From: an uncultured Roseateles sp.
GTDB lineage: Bacteria > Pseudomonadota > Gammaproteobacteria > Burkholderiales > Burkholderiaceae_C
Direction: 5' to 3'
Assembly (NCBI RefSeq): GCF_913777145.1
Contig: NZ_CAJYPS010000012.1
Location: 1 to 64,000 of the forward strand
DNA: 64,000 nt
Made by a program: the position numbers and the translations under genes. Positions 55,851 to 64,000 of the stretch are shown here, one piece after another. Under the pieces are notes generated by a model that saw nothing but the letters and a program-made list of their open reading frames with translations, had not been told where the DNA came from and searched no databases. The stretch's first letter is position 1. The number at the start of each line of letters is the position of its first letter.

Positions 55851-56708
55851 TCAGTTGAACACGCCCTGGCGCAGCCACTTGGTCGCCACCCATTTCTCGC
55901 CGGCCAGCACCGGCGCCCCACCGTGCAGGGTCTGCGTGGCCGGGTGCGGCCGGTCGTAGCTGAAGAACACCGCATGGCCCTTGACCGGCGCGACCTCCAG
56001 GCCGATGTCCGGGAAGGTGGTGGCACCGCCCGCCTCGGGCGTGTTCAGGTAGATCACCAGCGTGCCCACGCGCTGGCCGCCGCGCTTGAGTATGGACGGC
56101 GTGCTGGCATGGCCGGGATCGAAGTAGTCGTAGTGCGGCTGGTACTCGGCGCCGGGCCGGTAGCGCAGCACCTGCAGGCCCTCGCCATGGTCCAGCGGCC
56201 AGCGCAGCAGCGTCGCGATGCGGGTCTCGACCCGGCGTATCAGCTCGCTTTCGCCGCGCTCGAAGAACATGCCGTCGCTGGTGCGGGCCGAGTTCACCTC
56301 GCTGCCATCGGCATTGGTGGCCACGGTCTCGGAGCGCGCCAGCCGCTTGGCCGCCTGCGCGACGATGCCATCGCACTCCTCGACCGACAGCAGGTCCGCA
56401 AACACCACCACACGCGGCTGGCGCAGCGCCATCGCGACCTTGACCTGGCGGTCGCCCGCGTCCAGCACCGGGCGACTGCCGGCCAGGTCGGGCTCGGGCA
56501 GGCCGGCGCTCATCGCCGCAACCGTACCGGCGCCACCCACCGCTGGCGCGGCCACCGGCCCCAGCACGCGGGCCAGCGCCTGGCGGGCGATGGTCTCGTC
56601 CCAGCCACTGCCCCGCATGGCCGCCAGGATGGCGTCGGCCGGATGGCCGACCCGCGACTGCTCGGCAATCCAGTCGCAGAGTTCGGGGGTCACGATTTGC
56701 TGGCTCAT
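55851..56708 (-). CDS. Prolyl 4-hydroxylase-like 2-oxoglutarate/Fe(II) oxygenase
   Basis: The 285-residue enzyme probably hydroxylates a peptidyl or small-molecule substrate. Iron ligands are H192 and D194 (PHYDYFDPGH) and H262 (TLHGGAP), with K272 in EKWVATKW for 2-oxoglutarate. GGATTFPDIGLEVAPVKGHAVFF is the usual P4H core. The N-terminal 50 residues (ELCDWIAEQSRVGHPADAILAAMRGSGWDETIARQAL) form a UBA-like helical domain. ATG 56708 overlaps the stop of yaaA. The substrate is unknown. A longer frame to 56906 runs over yaaA and is rejected. Confidence 0.9.
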   Translation of the reverse strand: MSQQIVTPELCDWIAEQSRVGHPADAILAAMRGSGWDETIARQALARVLGPVAAPAVGGAGTVAAMSAGLPEPDLAGSRPVLDAGDRQVKVAMALRQPRVVVFADLLSVEECDGIVAQAAKRLARSETVATNADGSEVNSARTSDGMFFERGESELIRRVETRIATLLRWPLDHGEGLQVLRYRPGAEYQPHYDYFDPGHASTPSILKRGGQRVGTLVIYLNTPEAGGATTFPDIGLEVAPVKGHAVFFSYDRPHPATQTLHGGAPVLAGEKWVATKWLRQGVFN

Positions 56709-57484
56709 GCTTGGCGGCGGAACAGCAGGCGTTCCGCGGTGGAAGCCTCGGGCGCGAGGCGGTAGCCGTCGAGGTCGAAGGCCTTGAGGCCCTCGGGCGT
56801 CTCGATGCGGTGCTGGATCGCATAGCGCGCCATCAGGCCGCGCGCACGCTTGGCGAAGAAGCTGATGATCTTGAACTGGCCGTTCTTCCAGTCCTCGAAC
56901 TGGCACTCCACCACACGCGCCTGCAGCGTCTTGCGGTCCACGGAGCGGAAGTATTCCTGCGACGCCAGGTTCACGATGACCGGCGCCTTCTCGGCCTTGA
57001 CCAGCCGGTTCAGGTGCTCGACCAGGCGGTCGCCCCAGAAGTCATACAGATTGGCGCCGGCCGGGTTCTTCAGCCGCGTGCCCATCTCCAGGCGGTAGGG
57101 CTGCATGCGGTCCAGCGGGCGCAGCAGGCCGTAGAGGCCGGACAGCATGCGCACATGCTGTTGCGCCCAGGCGAGCTCATCGGCGGACAGGCTCTTGGCG
57201 TCCAGCCCGTCGTAGACATCGCCATTGAAGGCCAGCATCGCCGGCTTGCTGTTCTCGGGCGTGAAGCGCGGCTGCCAGGCCGCGTAACGGTCCACATTGA
57301 GCTGAGCCAGCGGCTCGGACAGGTCCATCAGCGCGCGGATGTCGGCCACGCTCTTGGTGCGCAGCAGCTCGATCAACGCCTGGCTGTCACCGAGGAATTG
57401 CGGGTCGGTCAGGGCCGGCGCCAGGGCCGGCGGCGTGGGCGTGTCGTAATCGAGCGACTTGGCGGGCGAGAGCAGAAACAGCAT
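56705..57484 (-). CDS. yaaA: Peroxide stress protein YaaA
   Basis: The 259-residue protein matches UPF0246/YaaA, which lowers free iron and limits DNA damage under peroxide in E. coli. It begins LFLLSPAKSLDYDTP and has AMLAFNGDVYDGL, LSGLYGLLRPLDRMQPYRLEMGT and SFFAKRARGLMARY, the last being a DNA-binding helix-hairpin-helix-type region. The following P4H-like gene overlaps its stop. Linking an iron-sparing protein to an iron-dependent oxygenase is notable but the coupling may only be positional. Confidence 0.93.
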   Translation of the reverse strand: MLFLLSPAKSLDYDTPTPPALAPALTDPQFLGDSQALIELLRTKSVADIRALMDLSEPLAQLNVDRYAAWQPRFTPENSKPAMLAFNGDVYDGLDAKSLSADELAWAQQHVRMLSGLYGLLRPLDRMQPYRLEMGTRLKNPAGANLYDFWGDRLVEHLNRLVKAEKAPVIVNLASQEYFRSVDRKTLQARVVECQFEDWKNGQFKIISFFAKRARGLMARYAIQHRIETPEGLKAFDLDGYRLAPEASTAERLLFRRQA

Positions 57485-57529
57485 GGCCGGATTTTCGCCC
57501 AGCCCCGCCGCGCTCGCGGCCGCCGCGGC

Positions 57530-58879
57530 TTACTTGGTCAGCAGCGAATTGACCGCGCTGAGGTCCTCGGGGCGCAGCTGGCCCGAGGCCTGGCGCAGCT
57601 TGAGGCTGTTCACGACCACGTCGTAGCGGGCCTTGGCCAGGTCGCGCTGCGTGGTGTAGAGCTGGGTCTGGGCGTTCAGCACGTCCAGGTTCACGCGCAC
57701 GCCCACCTTGTAGCCCAGCTGCGTGGCTTCCAGCGCCAGCTTGGTCGAGGCCTCGGCGGCCTCGTAGGCGCCGACCTGGGCACGCAGCGACTGCACGCCG
57801 AAGAAGGCCTGGCGGGTGGCCTCGGTGACGCTGCGACGCGCGAAGTCCAGGTCGTTGCGGGCCTTTTCCTCCAGCACCAGGGTCTCGCGGATGCGGCCCT
57901 GGGTGGCGCCGCCGGTGTAGAGCGGATAGGTCAGCGTCAGGCCCAGGCTGGCGGTCTTGGCCGTGCCCACGCCCGAGGACGCGGCGGCCGCGCCGCTGAG
58001 GTTGTTGTGCAGGTTCTGCGCACCCAGCGAGGCGCTGGCGTCCAGCGAGGGCTTCTCGGCCGCGCGGGCAATCTGGGTATCCAGCTGCGCCGATTCCAGA
58101 CCCAGGCGGGCCTTGCGTATGCCGGGGTGCTGCTGCTCGGCGGTGGCCACCCAGGTGTCGATGTTGTCGCTGGGCAGCGCGGGCAGCGCCACCGGCACGG
58201 CCAGGCCCTTGGGCTGCACGCCCACGCGGCCGACCAGCTGATCCAGCGTCACGCGCTTGACGCGCAGGTCGTTGTCCGCGGCCAGCTCCTGGGCCACGGC
58301 CAGGTCGTACTTGGCCTGGGCTTCGCGGGTGTCGGTGATGGTGGCGGTGCCGACCTCGAAATTGCGCTTGGCCGAGGCCAGCTGCTCCGCGATCGCCTTC
58401 TTGTTGGCCTGCGTGGTGGACAGCGTGTCCTGCGCGTTCAGCACATTGAAGTAGGCGGTGGCCAGACGCACGATCAGGTCCTGCTCGGCAGCGTCCAGGT
58501 CGGCCTGGGCCGCGTCGTAGCCGCGCTGCGACTTGTCCAGCGTGGGCCGGTTGGCCGCGTTGTAGACCGAGTAGCTGCCCTGCAGCCCCGCCTGCACCGT
58601 GCGGTTGGTCACCGTGGGGCCGGCGCCCGGCGCGTCGTTGCGGGTGCCGGTGGCCGAGGCCTGCAGGCCCAGCGTCGGACGGAACAGCGCCTCGGCCTGC
58701 GCCACGCGGGCTGCCGCCGCCTCGGCCGTGGCACGGGCCGCGAGGTAGGTCGCGTCATAGCCGCGGGCCGCGTCGTACAGCTCCTGCAGGCTCTGGGCCT
58801 GGGCAGCACCGGCCAGCAGCAGGCCGGCAGCCAGGGCCAGGGGTTGCAGGAACAGGCGGGAAGCAGGGACAAAGCGCAT
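57530..58879 (-). CDS. tolC: TolC-family outer-membrane protein
   Basis: The 449-residue trimeric channel protein has a signal peptide (ending GAAQA) and two homologous efflux repeats. Typical segments are SLQELYDAARGYDATYLAARA, VRLATAYFNVLNAQDTL, QLYTTQRDLAKARYDVVVNSLKL and the final beta-strand region. It is probably shared by type I secretion and efflux systems. It lies downstream of the PIMT gene with 145 bp between, an arrangement common in Burkholderiales, and possibly under a TetR gene upstream. Confidence 0.92.
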   Translation of the reverse strand: MRFVPASRLFLQPLALAAGLLLAGAAQAQSLQELYDAARGYDATYLAARATAEAAAARVAQAEALFRPTLGLQASATGTRNDAPGAGPTVTNRTVQAGLQGSYSVYNAANRPTLDKSQRGYDAAQADLDAAEQDLIVRLATAYFNVLNAQDTLSTTQANKKAIAEQLASAKRNFEVGTATITDTREAQAKYDLAVAQELAADNDLRVKRVTLDQLVGRVGVQPKGLAVPVALPALPSDNIDTWVATAEQQHPGIRKARLGLESAQLDTQIARAAEKPSLDASASLGAQNLHNNLSGAAAASSGVGTAKTASLGLTLTYPLYTGGATQGRIRETLVLEEKARNDLDFARRSVTEATRQAFFGVQSLRAQVGAYEAAEASTKLALEATQLGYKVGVRVNLDVLNAQTQLYTTQRDLAKARYDVVVNSLKLRQASGQLRPEDLSAVNSLLTK

Positions 58880-59024
58880 GGGTTTCCTTGGCGGGAGCCG
58901 TGATTGATTCAGCGGCCGCGGTTATAGAGGCAAAGCACGCGCATGACCTAAGCCATGCGACGACCTGCGCCTGGAGCCGCCGCAAGCCGCCATTTCGGGC
59001 GACAGGCTGCGGCCCGGCACGGGC

Positions 59025-59678
59025 TCAGAAGCTGAACGCCCCATGCTCCGCGAAGCCCGGCAGGCGGCCGGCGACCGTGTCGAACAGCTCGCGGGTCTGC
59101 CAGGCATCGGCGGCGGTGCGGGTCACCAGCACCGCGCGCATCACCGGCAGGTCGCCGACGATGGCGGCCAGGCGACCGCCGACCTTGAGCTGGGCCAGCA
59201 GCGCCTGCGGCACCTCGGCGACCGAGCCGCTCAGCAGGATGGCGTCGAAGGGCTCCTCGGCCGCCAGGCCGGCCGAGCCGTCCTGGTTCTGCACGGTGAC
59301 GTTGAGCACGCCGGCGCGCTTGAGGTTGGCGCTGGCCTGCGCGGCCAGATCGGCATCGGCCTCCAGCGCGATCACGCGCTGGGCCTTGTGACCCAGCAGC
59401 GCGGCCAGGTGACCGGTGGCGGCGCCTATCTCCAGCACCTTCTCGTGGCGCTGGACCTTCAGCTCCTGCAGCAGCCGGGCCTCGACCTTGGGCGCCAGCA
59501 TGCGGCGGGTCGCCGTCAGCGGCAATTCCACATCGACGAAGGCCTGCGCACGCAGCGCGGCCGGCACGAAGTCCTCGCGGTGCACCACCCGCAGCAACTC
59601 CAGCACGCTGAGGTCCAGCACATCCCAGGGGCGGATCTGCTGTTCGATCATGTTGAAGCGGGCCTGTTCGACATTCAT
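59025..59678 (-). CDS. Protein-L-isoaspartate O-methyltransferase family protein
   Basis: The 217-residue protein matches the PIMT family, which methylates damaged isoaspartyl residues with SAM. MNVEQARFNMIEQQIRPWDVLD is the usual N-terminus for this subgroup. The SAM motif reads VLEIGAATGHLAALL, where relatives have EIGTGSGYQAA, so one motif is altered. LSGSVAEVPQALLAQL follows. GGAGAA lies before ATG 59678. The gene lies between a TetR gene and tolC, all on one strand. Whether it repairs proteins or has a modified role is not clear. Confidence 0.85.
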   Translation of the reverse strand: MNVEQARFNMIEQQIRPWDVLDLSVLELLRVVHREDFVPAALRAQAFVDVELPLTATRRMLAPKVEARLLQELKVQRHEKVLEIGAATGHLAALLGHKAQRVIALEADADLAAQASANLKRAGVLNVTVQNQDGSAGLAAEEPFDAILLSGSVAEVPQALLAQLKVGGRLAAIVGDLPVMRAVLVTRTAADAWQTRELFDTVAGRLPGFAEHGAFSF

Positions 59679-59727
59679 TCTTGGTTCTCCAAATCGGTCG
59701 TGCATCGACGCTTGAGCGGCCGAAATT

Positions 59728-60390
59728 CTAGGCGCCCGCCGCGACACTGCCGGCGCAGGCCGCCGGCGGCGCGCGCAGGCCGTCCAGCAGCAGCGTCATC
59801 TGCGCCTCCAGCAGGGCTTCGGCGCTCATCGTGGGGCGGCAGACCGCACCGAAGGAATGCTCGTGCAGCATCAGGTGCATCAGCGGCGCGATCAGCATCT
59901 GCACCACCGCCTCCACCGGCGCCGCGCGGAACTCGCCGCTGCGCACGCCCTGCTCCACCAGCCGGCTCAGCAGCGCCTGCGAGGGCTCTATCACCTCTTC
60001 CGCATAGAAGGCCGCGAGCTCGGGAAAGTTGCGCGCTTCCACCAGCATGATCTTGCTGATGCCGCCCATCACGCCCTCGCCCACCCGCGCCCACCAGGCC
60101 TTCATCATCTGCTGCAGCAGCGGCGCGATCGCACCGCGGTGCTGCGCCGCAAGCTGGGCGGACTCGGCGATGGGCGCAGACAGGTTCTCGCGCACCACCG
60201 CCTTGAACAGGTCTTCCTTGCTCGGGTAGTAACGGTAGAGCGTGCCCTTGGACACGCCGGCGCGGGCCGCCACCTCCTCGCTGCGCGTGGCGGCGAAGCC
60301 CTTTTCGAGGAACAGCGCCACCGCCGCGTCCAGCAACTCTTGCGGACGCGCCTCCTTGCGGCGCTGGCGGGTGAGAGCGACAACAGTCAT
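59728..60390 (-). CDS. TetR/AcrR-family regulator
   Basis: The 220-residue protein has a TetR HTH at about residues 15-62 (RPQELLDAAVALFLEKGFAATRSEEVAARAGVSKGTLYRYYPSKEDLFKAVV), followed by a helical ligand domain. ATG 60390 is chosen over an upstream open frame because the N-terminal TVVALTRQRRKEAR is the family start and an operator lies just behind it. It precedes the PIMT and tolC genes on the same strand, 49 bp from the first, so it may control them and itself. The inducer is unknown. Confidence 0.92.
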   Translation of the reverse strand: MTVVALTRQRRKEARPQELLDAAVALFLEKGFAATRSEEVAARAGVSKGTLYRYYPSKEDLFKAVVRENLSAPIAESAQLAAQHRGAIAPLLQQMMKAWWARVGEGVMGGISKIMLVEARNFPELAAFYAEEVIEPSQALLSRLVEQGVRSGEFRAAPVEAVVQMLIAPLMHLMLHEHSFGAVCRPTMSAEALLEAQMTLLLDGLRAPPAACAGSVAAGA

Positions 60391-60393
60391 GGC

Positions 60394-60417
60394 ATTAATG
60401 ACCCGTGAGTCATTAAT
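60394..60417. promoter_or_regulatory. TetR-type operator with 9-bp arms
   Basis: ATTAATGAC (60394-60402) and GTCATTAAT (60409-60417) form a perfect inverted repeat with a 6-base spacer, three bases from the TetR start codon. It differs from the motif before the efflux adaptor, so it is likely the binding site for this TetR, giving autorepression. Confidence 0.8.
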
Positions 60418-60601
60418 GTAAGCCCAGGCCGGTCCACGCAACAAGCCGGGCCTGCGGCGATGCGACAGCCCGCCGCAAGCCCCGCAGCGCGCTCGCGACG
60501 GCCCCCAGACGGCCCGACGGTCAGGCCGCCGGCCGGGCTGGCTACACTGCGGCCGCTCTTGCGCCCTGCGCCCAACTCTGGCCCTCGTGGCCCGCTGTAC
60601 C

Positions 60602-61426
60602 GTGGATGTCATCCTGCTGCTGAAGGCCGCGATCATGGGGATCGTCGAAGGCCTGACCGAATTCCTGCCCATCTCCTCGACCGGCCACCTGATCCTGACC
60701 GGCAGCCTACTGGGCATGACGGACGCCAAGTCCAAGGTCTTCGACATCGCGATACAGAGCGGCGCCATCCTGGCGGTGCTGATCGTCTACTGGGCCCGCA
60801 TCCGCGAGGCGCTGCTGGGCCTGTCGCACAGCGAGAAGCAGCGCCGCTTCGTGCTCAACATCCTGATCGGCTTCCTGCCGGCCGCGCTGGTGGGCCTGAC
60901 GGTCTACAAGCTGATCAAGGGCTATCTGTTCAACGCCCCGGTGGTGGCCGCCGCCTTCATCGTGGGCGGCCTCATCATCCTGTGGGCCGAGAAGCGCACG
61001 CAGCCCAAGGCTCGCGTGGAGAGCGTGGACGACATGAGCGCACTGGATGCGCTCAAGGTGGGCCTGGTTCAATGCCTGGGCATGATCCCCGGCACCAGCC
61101 GCTCCGGCTCCACCATCATCGGCGGCATGCTGCTGGGCCTGTCGCGCAAGGCCGCGACCGACTTCTCCTTCTTCCTCGCCATTCCCACGCTGGTCGCCGC
61201 GGGCGTGTACTCGCTGTGGAAGGAGCGCAATGCGCTGTCCATGGCCGATCTGCCGATGTTCATGGTCGGCTTCATCGTGAGCTTCCTGGCTGCCTGGGTG
61301 TGCGTGCGCTGGCTGCTGCGCTACGTGTCCAGCCACACCTTCGTGCCCTTTGCCTGGTATCGCATCGCCTTCGGCCTGGTGGTGCTGGCCACCGCCTGGT
61401 CCGGCGTGGTGGTCTGGGCCGACTGA
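60602..61426 (+). CDS. uppP: Undecaprenyl-diphosphate phosphatase
   Basis: This integral membrane enzyme recycles the lipid carrier for peptidoglycan synthesis and confers bacitracin resistance when abundant. The 274-residue protein shows [15 protein letters not shown] near the start and the catalytic [10 protein letters not shown] in the middle, with about eight helices. GTG 60602 gives the usual MD(V/I)..LLKA N-terminus. An in-frame GTG at 60587 would add five residues. A 184-bp gap separates it from the TetR start and contains no clear promoter other than the operator. Confidence 0.95.
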   Translation: MDVILLLKAAIMGIVEGLTEFLPISSTGHLILTGSLLGMTDAKSKVFDIAIQSGAILAVLIVYWARIREALLGLSHSEKQRRFVLNILIGFLPAALVGLTVYKLIKGYLFNAPVVAAAFIVGGLIILWAEKRTQPKARVESVDDMSALDALKVGLVQCLGMIPGTSRSGSTIIGGMLLGLSRKAATDFSFFLAIPTLVAAGVYSLWKERNALSMADLPMFMVGFIVSFLAAWVCVRWLLRYVSSHTFVPFAWYRIAFGLVVLATAWSGVVVWAD

Positions 61427-61561
61427 CCGGTCCAACCCCTACCGGCTTCGCCCGCCTCTGGGGGGCACTGCCCGCGGCCCGGCAAGGCCGGTTCCGCGGC
61501 AGCTGCCCGGCCCTGAATCCCACACGGCAGCGGCGCCCCCTCGCACGGGGATAATTCGTCC

Positions 61562-62389
61562 ATGGCCATCACGATCAAGACCGCTGCCGATGTCGAGGGC
61601 ATGCGCATCGCCGGACGCCTGGCGTCCGAAGTCCTGGACATGCTGACTCCGCATGTAAAGCCGGGCGTCACGACCAACGAGCTGGACCGCCTGGCCCACG
61701 ACTACATCGTCAACGTGCAGCAGGCCGTGCCCGCGCCGCTGAACTACTGCCCACCGGGCTATACGCCCTACCCCAAGTCGGTCTGCACCTCGATCAACCA
61801 CCAGGTCTGCCACGGCATTCCCAACGACAAGCCGCTGAAGAACGGCGACATCGTGAACATCGACGTCACCGTCATCAAGGACGGCTGGCACGGTGACACC
61901 AGCCGCATGTTCGTGGTCGGCGAGGGCTCCATCGCCGCCAAGCGGCTGTGCGCCTTCACCTACGACGCGATGTGGAAGGGCATTGCCAAGGTGCGCCCCG
62001 GTGCCCGCCTGGGCGATATCGGCCACGCGATCCAGACCTTTGCCGAGAACGCCGGTTTCTCGGTGGTGCGCGAGTTCTGCGGTCATGGCATAGGCCAGGT
62101 CTTCCATGAAGAGCCGCAGGTGCTGCACTACGGCCGCCCCGGCACGCTGGACGAGCTGGTGCCCGGCATGATCTTCACGATAGAGCCCATGATCAATGCG
62201 GGGCGCCGCGAGATCAAGGAAATGGGCGATGGCTGGACCATAGTCACCAAGGACCGCTCGCTGTCCGCACAGTGGGAGCACACGGTGCTGGTGACCGAGA
62301 CCGGCTACGAAGTGCTCACGCTGTCCGCCGGCAGCCCGCCGCCGCCCGCCTTCATCACCGAAGCGGCCGGTACCCGGGCCGCCGCCTGA
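61562..62389 (+). CDS. map: Methionine aminopeptidase, type I
   Basis: The enzyme removes initiator Met from nascent proteins. The 275-residue protein has five metal ligands: D101 (NIDVTV), D112 (GDTSRM), H175 (CGHGIG), E208 (TIEPM) and E239 (WEH). An [13 protein letters not shown] loop replaces the shorter NYHGFPKS of E. coli, as I recall from other betaproteobacteria. The glnD gene begins five bases after its stop. Confidence 0.97.
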   Translation: MAITIKTAADVEGMRIAGRLASEVLDMLTPHVKPGVTTNELDRLAHDYIVNVQQAVPAPLNYCPPGYTPYPKSVCTSINHQVCHGIPNDKPLKNGDIVNIDVTVIKDGWHGDTSRMFVVGEGSIAAKRLCAFTYDAMWKGIAKVRPGARLGDIGHAIQTFAENAGFSVVREFCGHGIGQVFHEEPQVLHYGRPGTLDELVPGMIFTIEPMINAGRREIKEMGDGWTIVTKDRSLSAQWEHTVLVTETGYEVLTLSAGSPPPPAFITEAAGTRAAA

Positions 62390-62394
62390 ACGCC

Positions 62395-64000
62395 GTGGTG
62401 GGCACGCTCGCGGAGCTGCGACAGCAGTTCAAGGCCGGCAAGCAGCAGCTGATCGACACCTTCGTCGCTGCGCCACCGTCGGTGAGCGCGGCCGACCAGT
62501 TGCTGCGTCGCCTCGCCCGCCATGTGGACGAAGCGCTGCGCGGCCTGTGGGAGCACGCTGGCATGCCCGAGGGCGCCTGCCTGGCAGCGGTCGGCGGCTA
62601 CGGCCGCGGCGAGCTCTTCCCCTACTCCGACATCGACGTGCTGGTGCTGCTGCCCGACGGCATGGAGGCCCACCAGCCGGGCACGGTGAAGAGCGCGATC
62701 GAGGGCTTCATCACCGCCTGCTGGGACCTGGGGCTGGAAATCGGCTCCTCGGTGCGCACGCTGGGCGAATGCGTGTCCGAGTCGGCCGGCGACGTGACCA
62801 TACAGACCGCGCTGCTGGAGGCCCGGCCGCTGGCGGGCGCCCAGCCGCTGTTCCGCCAGCTGTGCCAGCGCCTGGCCCAGGCCATGGACGCCAAGGCCTT
62901 TCTGCGCGCCAAGACGCTGGAGGCGCTGCAGCGCCACACCAAGTTCGACGACACGCCCTACGCGCTGGAGCCCAACTGCAAGGAAAGCCCCGGCGGCCTG
63001 CGCGACCTGCAGATGCTGATCTGGATCGCCCGCGCGGCCGGGCTGGGCAAGACCTGGCGCGCGCTGTCCACGCGCGGCCTGATCACGCCCTTCGAGAGCC
63101 GCCAGCTGCAGCGCAACGAGGGCCAGCTCAAGCTCATACGCGCGCGGCTGCACGTGGTGGCCGGCCGCCGCGAGGACCGCCTGGTGTTCGACCTGCAGAC
63201 CGCGGTCGCGCAGAGCTTCGGCTTTGTCGGCAACGAGTCGGTGCGCGCGTCCGAGCTGCTGATGCGGCGCTACTACTGGGCGGCCAAGGCGGTCACGCAG
63301 CTGCACCAGATCCTGCTGCTCAACCTCGAGGAGCACATCAACGGCGCCCAGCCGGGCCCGCTGACCCGCGTGACCGAGGAGTTCCTGGACCGCGGCCGCA
63401 TGCTGGAAGTCGCCAGCGACGACCTCTACCAGCGCGACCCGCACGCCATCCTGCGCACCTTCCTGGTCTACCAGCAGACGCCGGGCATCAAGGGCCTGTC
63501 GGCGCGCACGCTGCGCGCGCTCTACAACGCCCGCGGCCTGATGAACGCCGCCTGGCGCCGCGACCCGGTGAACCGCGCGACCTTCATGGCCATGCTGCGC
63601 GCGCCCGAGGGCCAGACGCACGCCTTCCGGCTGATGAACCAGACCTCGGTGCTGGGTCGCTATCTGTGGGTGTTCCGCGCCATCGTGGGGCAGATGCAGC
63701 ACGACCTGTTCCACGTCTACACCGTGGACCAGCACATCCTGATGGTGCTGCGCAATGTGCGCCGCTTCCTGATCCCCGAGCATGCGCACGAATACCCGTT
63801 CTGCTCGCAGCTCGCGGCCCAGTTCGACGCGCCCGAGCTGCTCTATATCGCGGCGCTGTTCCACGACGTGGCCAAGGGCCGTGGTGGCGACCACTCCGAG
63901 CTGGGCGCCCAGGAAGTGCGGCGCTTCTGCCGCCAGCACGGCCTGGACCGCGATGACACCGCGCTGTGCGAGTTCCTGGTCGAGTACCACCTGACCATGT
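62395..64000 (+). CDS. glnD: PII uridylyltransferase (GlnD), 3'-truncated by window end
   Basis: This bifunctional nitrogen sensor adds or removes UMP on PII proteins according to glutamine. The first 535 residues are present. GTG 62395 or 62398 is the start, five bases after the map stop. The nucleotidyltransferase site is [17 protein letters not shown] (D79, D81). A helical region with [15 protein letters not shown] follows. The HD domain starts with H490 and D491 ([17 protein letters not shown]). The ACT domains that bind glutamine lie beyond the window. The frame is open to the last base, so this is a real gene cut by the edge rather than a pseudogene. Confidence 0.95.
   Translation, partial: MVGTLAELRQQFKAGKQQLIDTFVAAPPSVSAADQLLRRLARHVDEALRGLWEHAGMPEGACLAAVGGYGRGELFPYSDIDVLVLLPDGMEAHQPGTVKSAIEGFITACWDLGLEIGSSVRTLGECVSESAGDVTIQTALLEARPLAGAQPLFRQLCQRLAQAMDAKAFLRAKTLEALQRHTKFDDTPYALEPNCKESPGGLRDLQMLIWIARAAGLGKTWRALSTRGLITPFESRQLQRNEGQLKLIRARLHVVAGRREDRLVFDLQTAVAQSFGFVGNESVRASELLMRRYYWAAKAVTQLHQILLLNLEEHINGAQPGPLTRVTEEFLDRGRMLEVASDDLYQRDPHAILRTFLVYQQTPGIKGLSARTLRALYNARGLMNAAWRRDPVNRATFMAMLRAPEGQTHAFRLMNQTSVLGRYLWVFRAIVGQMQHDLFHVYTVDQHILMVLRNVRRFLIPEHAHEYPFCSQLAAQFDAPELLYIAALFHDVAKGRGGDHSELGAQEVRRFCRQHGLDRDDTALCEFLVEYHLTM

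Noticed and set aside
56711-58903. Plus-strand frame of 730 residues across yaaA and tolC
   Set aside because: It crosses two well-identified genes on the other strand and has only low-complexity Gly/Val/Leu/Arg content.

Overview
The window is high-GC DNA, dense with genes, from a Gram-negative bacterium. The gene content points to Burkholderiales (Betaproteobacteria), probably the Rubrivivax/Leptothrix/Roseateles neighbourhood. Supporting signs are the small Trp-rich protein family, PEP-CTERM sorted proteins, the PIMT-TolC pair, scoAB divergent from a PAS-LuxR gene, an RND efflux pump and a TonB heme-type receptor. The assignment rests on gene content and protein style only. No rRNA is present and no search was run.

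Layout. 1-755: the remnant of a cation/proton antiporter, cut at a dispersed palindromic repeat, then about 570 bp of degenerate repeats without a gene. 756-5475 (minus): an endonuclease V-like protein that seems to lack a catalytic Asp, then a Fur-type operon of a DUF4198 periplasmic protein, an EF-hand protein and a TonB-dependent heme-type receptor. 5476-12316: a divergent control region with a Fur box and two copies of a TetR-type operator, then an RND tripartite pump (adaptor, pump, outer-membrane lipoprotein) and its TetR regulator. 12357-17473: thyA, folA and several small or uncharacterised genes, a 58-residue gene, and periplasmic 5-hydroxyisourate hydrolase. 17458-22622: a LysR regulator divergent from dabB-dabA, the two-gene DAB inorganic-carbon accumulation system, with a strong LysR-type inverted repeat between them. 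22726-22909: two tandem identical tRNA-Val(CAC) genes with a terminator.

22960-32609 holds housekeeping and carbon metabolism: dnaQ, lgt, a small Trp-rich protein, cytochrome c, a phytase-like PEP-CTERM protein, acs, a YqhA-type membrane protein, and class II and class I fumarases back to back. 32634-39745: an HDAC-like deacetylase, an MscS channel and a solute-binding protein on the minus strand, almost touching a MoxR-DUF58-transglutaminase cluster on the plus strand. 39981-45362: an ankyrin-like protein with atypical codon use coupled to mltB, a perfect 25-bp palindrome, and a chemoreceptor overlapping an EAL-domain protein. 45372-47393: two more PEP-CTERM proteins in divergent orientation. 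47398-52718: comEC, RidA, dsbB and ggt. 52820-55834: scoAB with a divergent PAS-LuxR regulator coupled to a DUF3667 membrane protein. 55851-60417: a prolyl-4-hydroxylase-like enzyme, yaaA, TolC, PIMT and a TetR gene with a 9+9-bp operator. 60602-64000: uppP, map and the start of glnD, which runs off the window.

The clearest functional units are the DAB module with its LysR gene and operator, the Fur-controlled uptake operon next to the TetR-controlled pump, the TetR-PIMT-TolC unit with its operator, and the receptor-EAL pair. No phage, CRISPR array or intact insertion sequence was seen. The only sign of rearrangement is at the extreme left edge. I found no wholly new system. The items most worth checking are the DAB control region, the degenerate EndoV, the 25-bp palindrome, the 58-residue gene, and the context restriction on the rare ATA codon.
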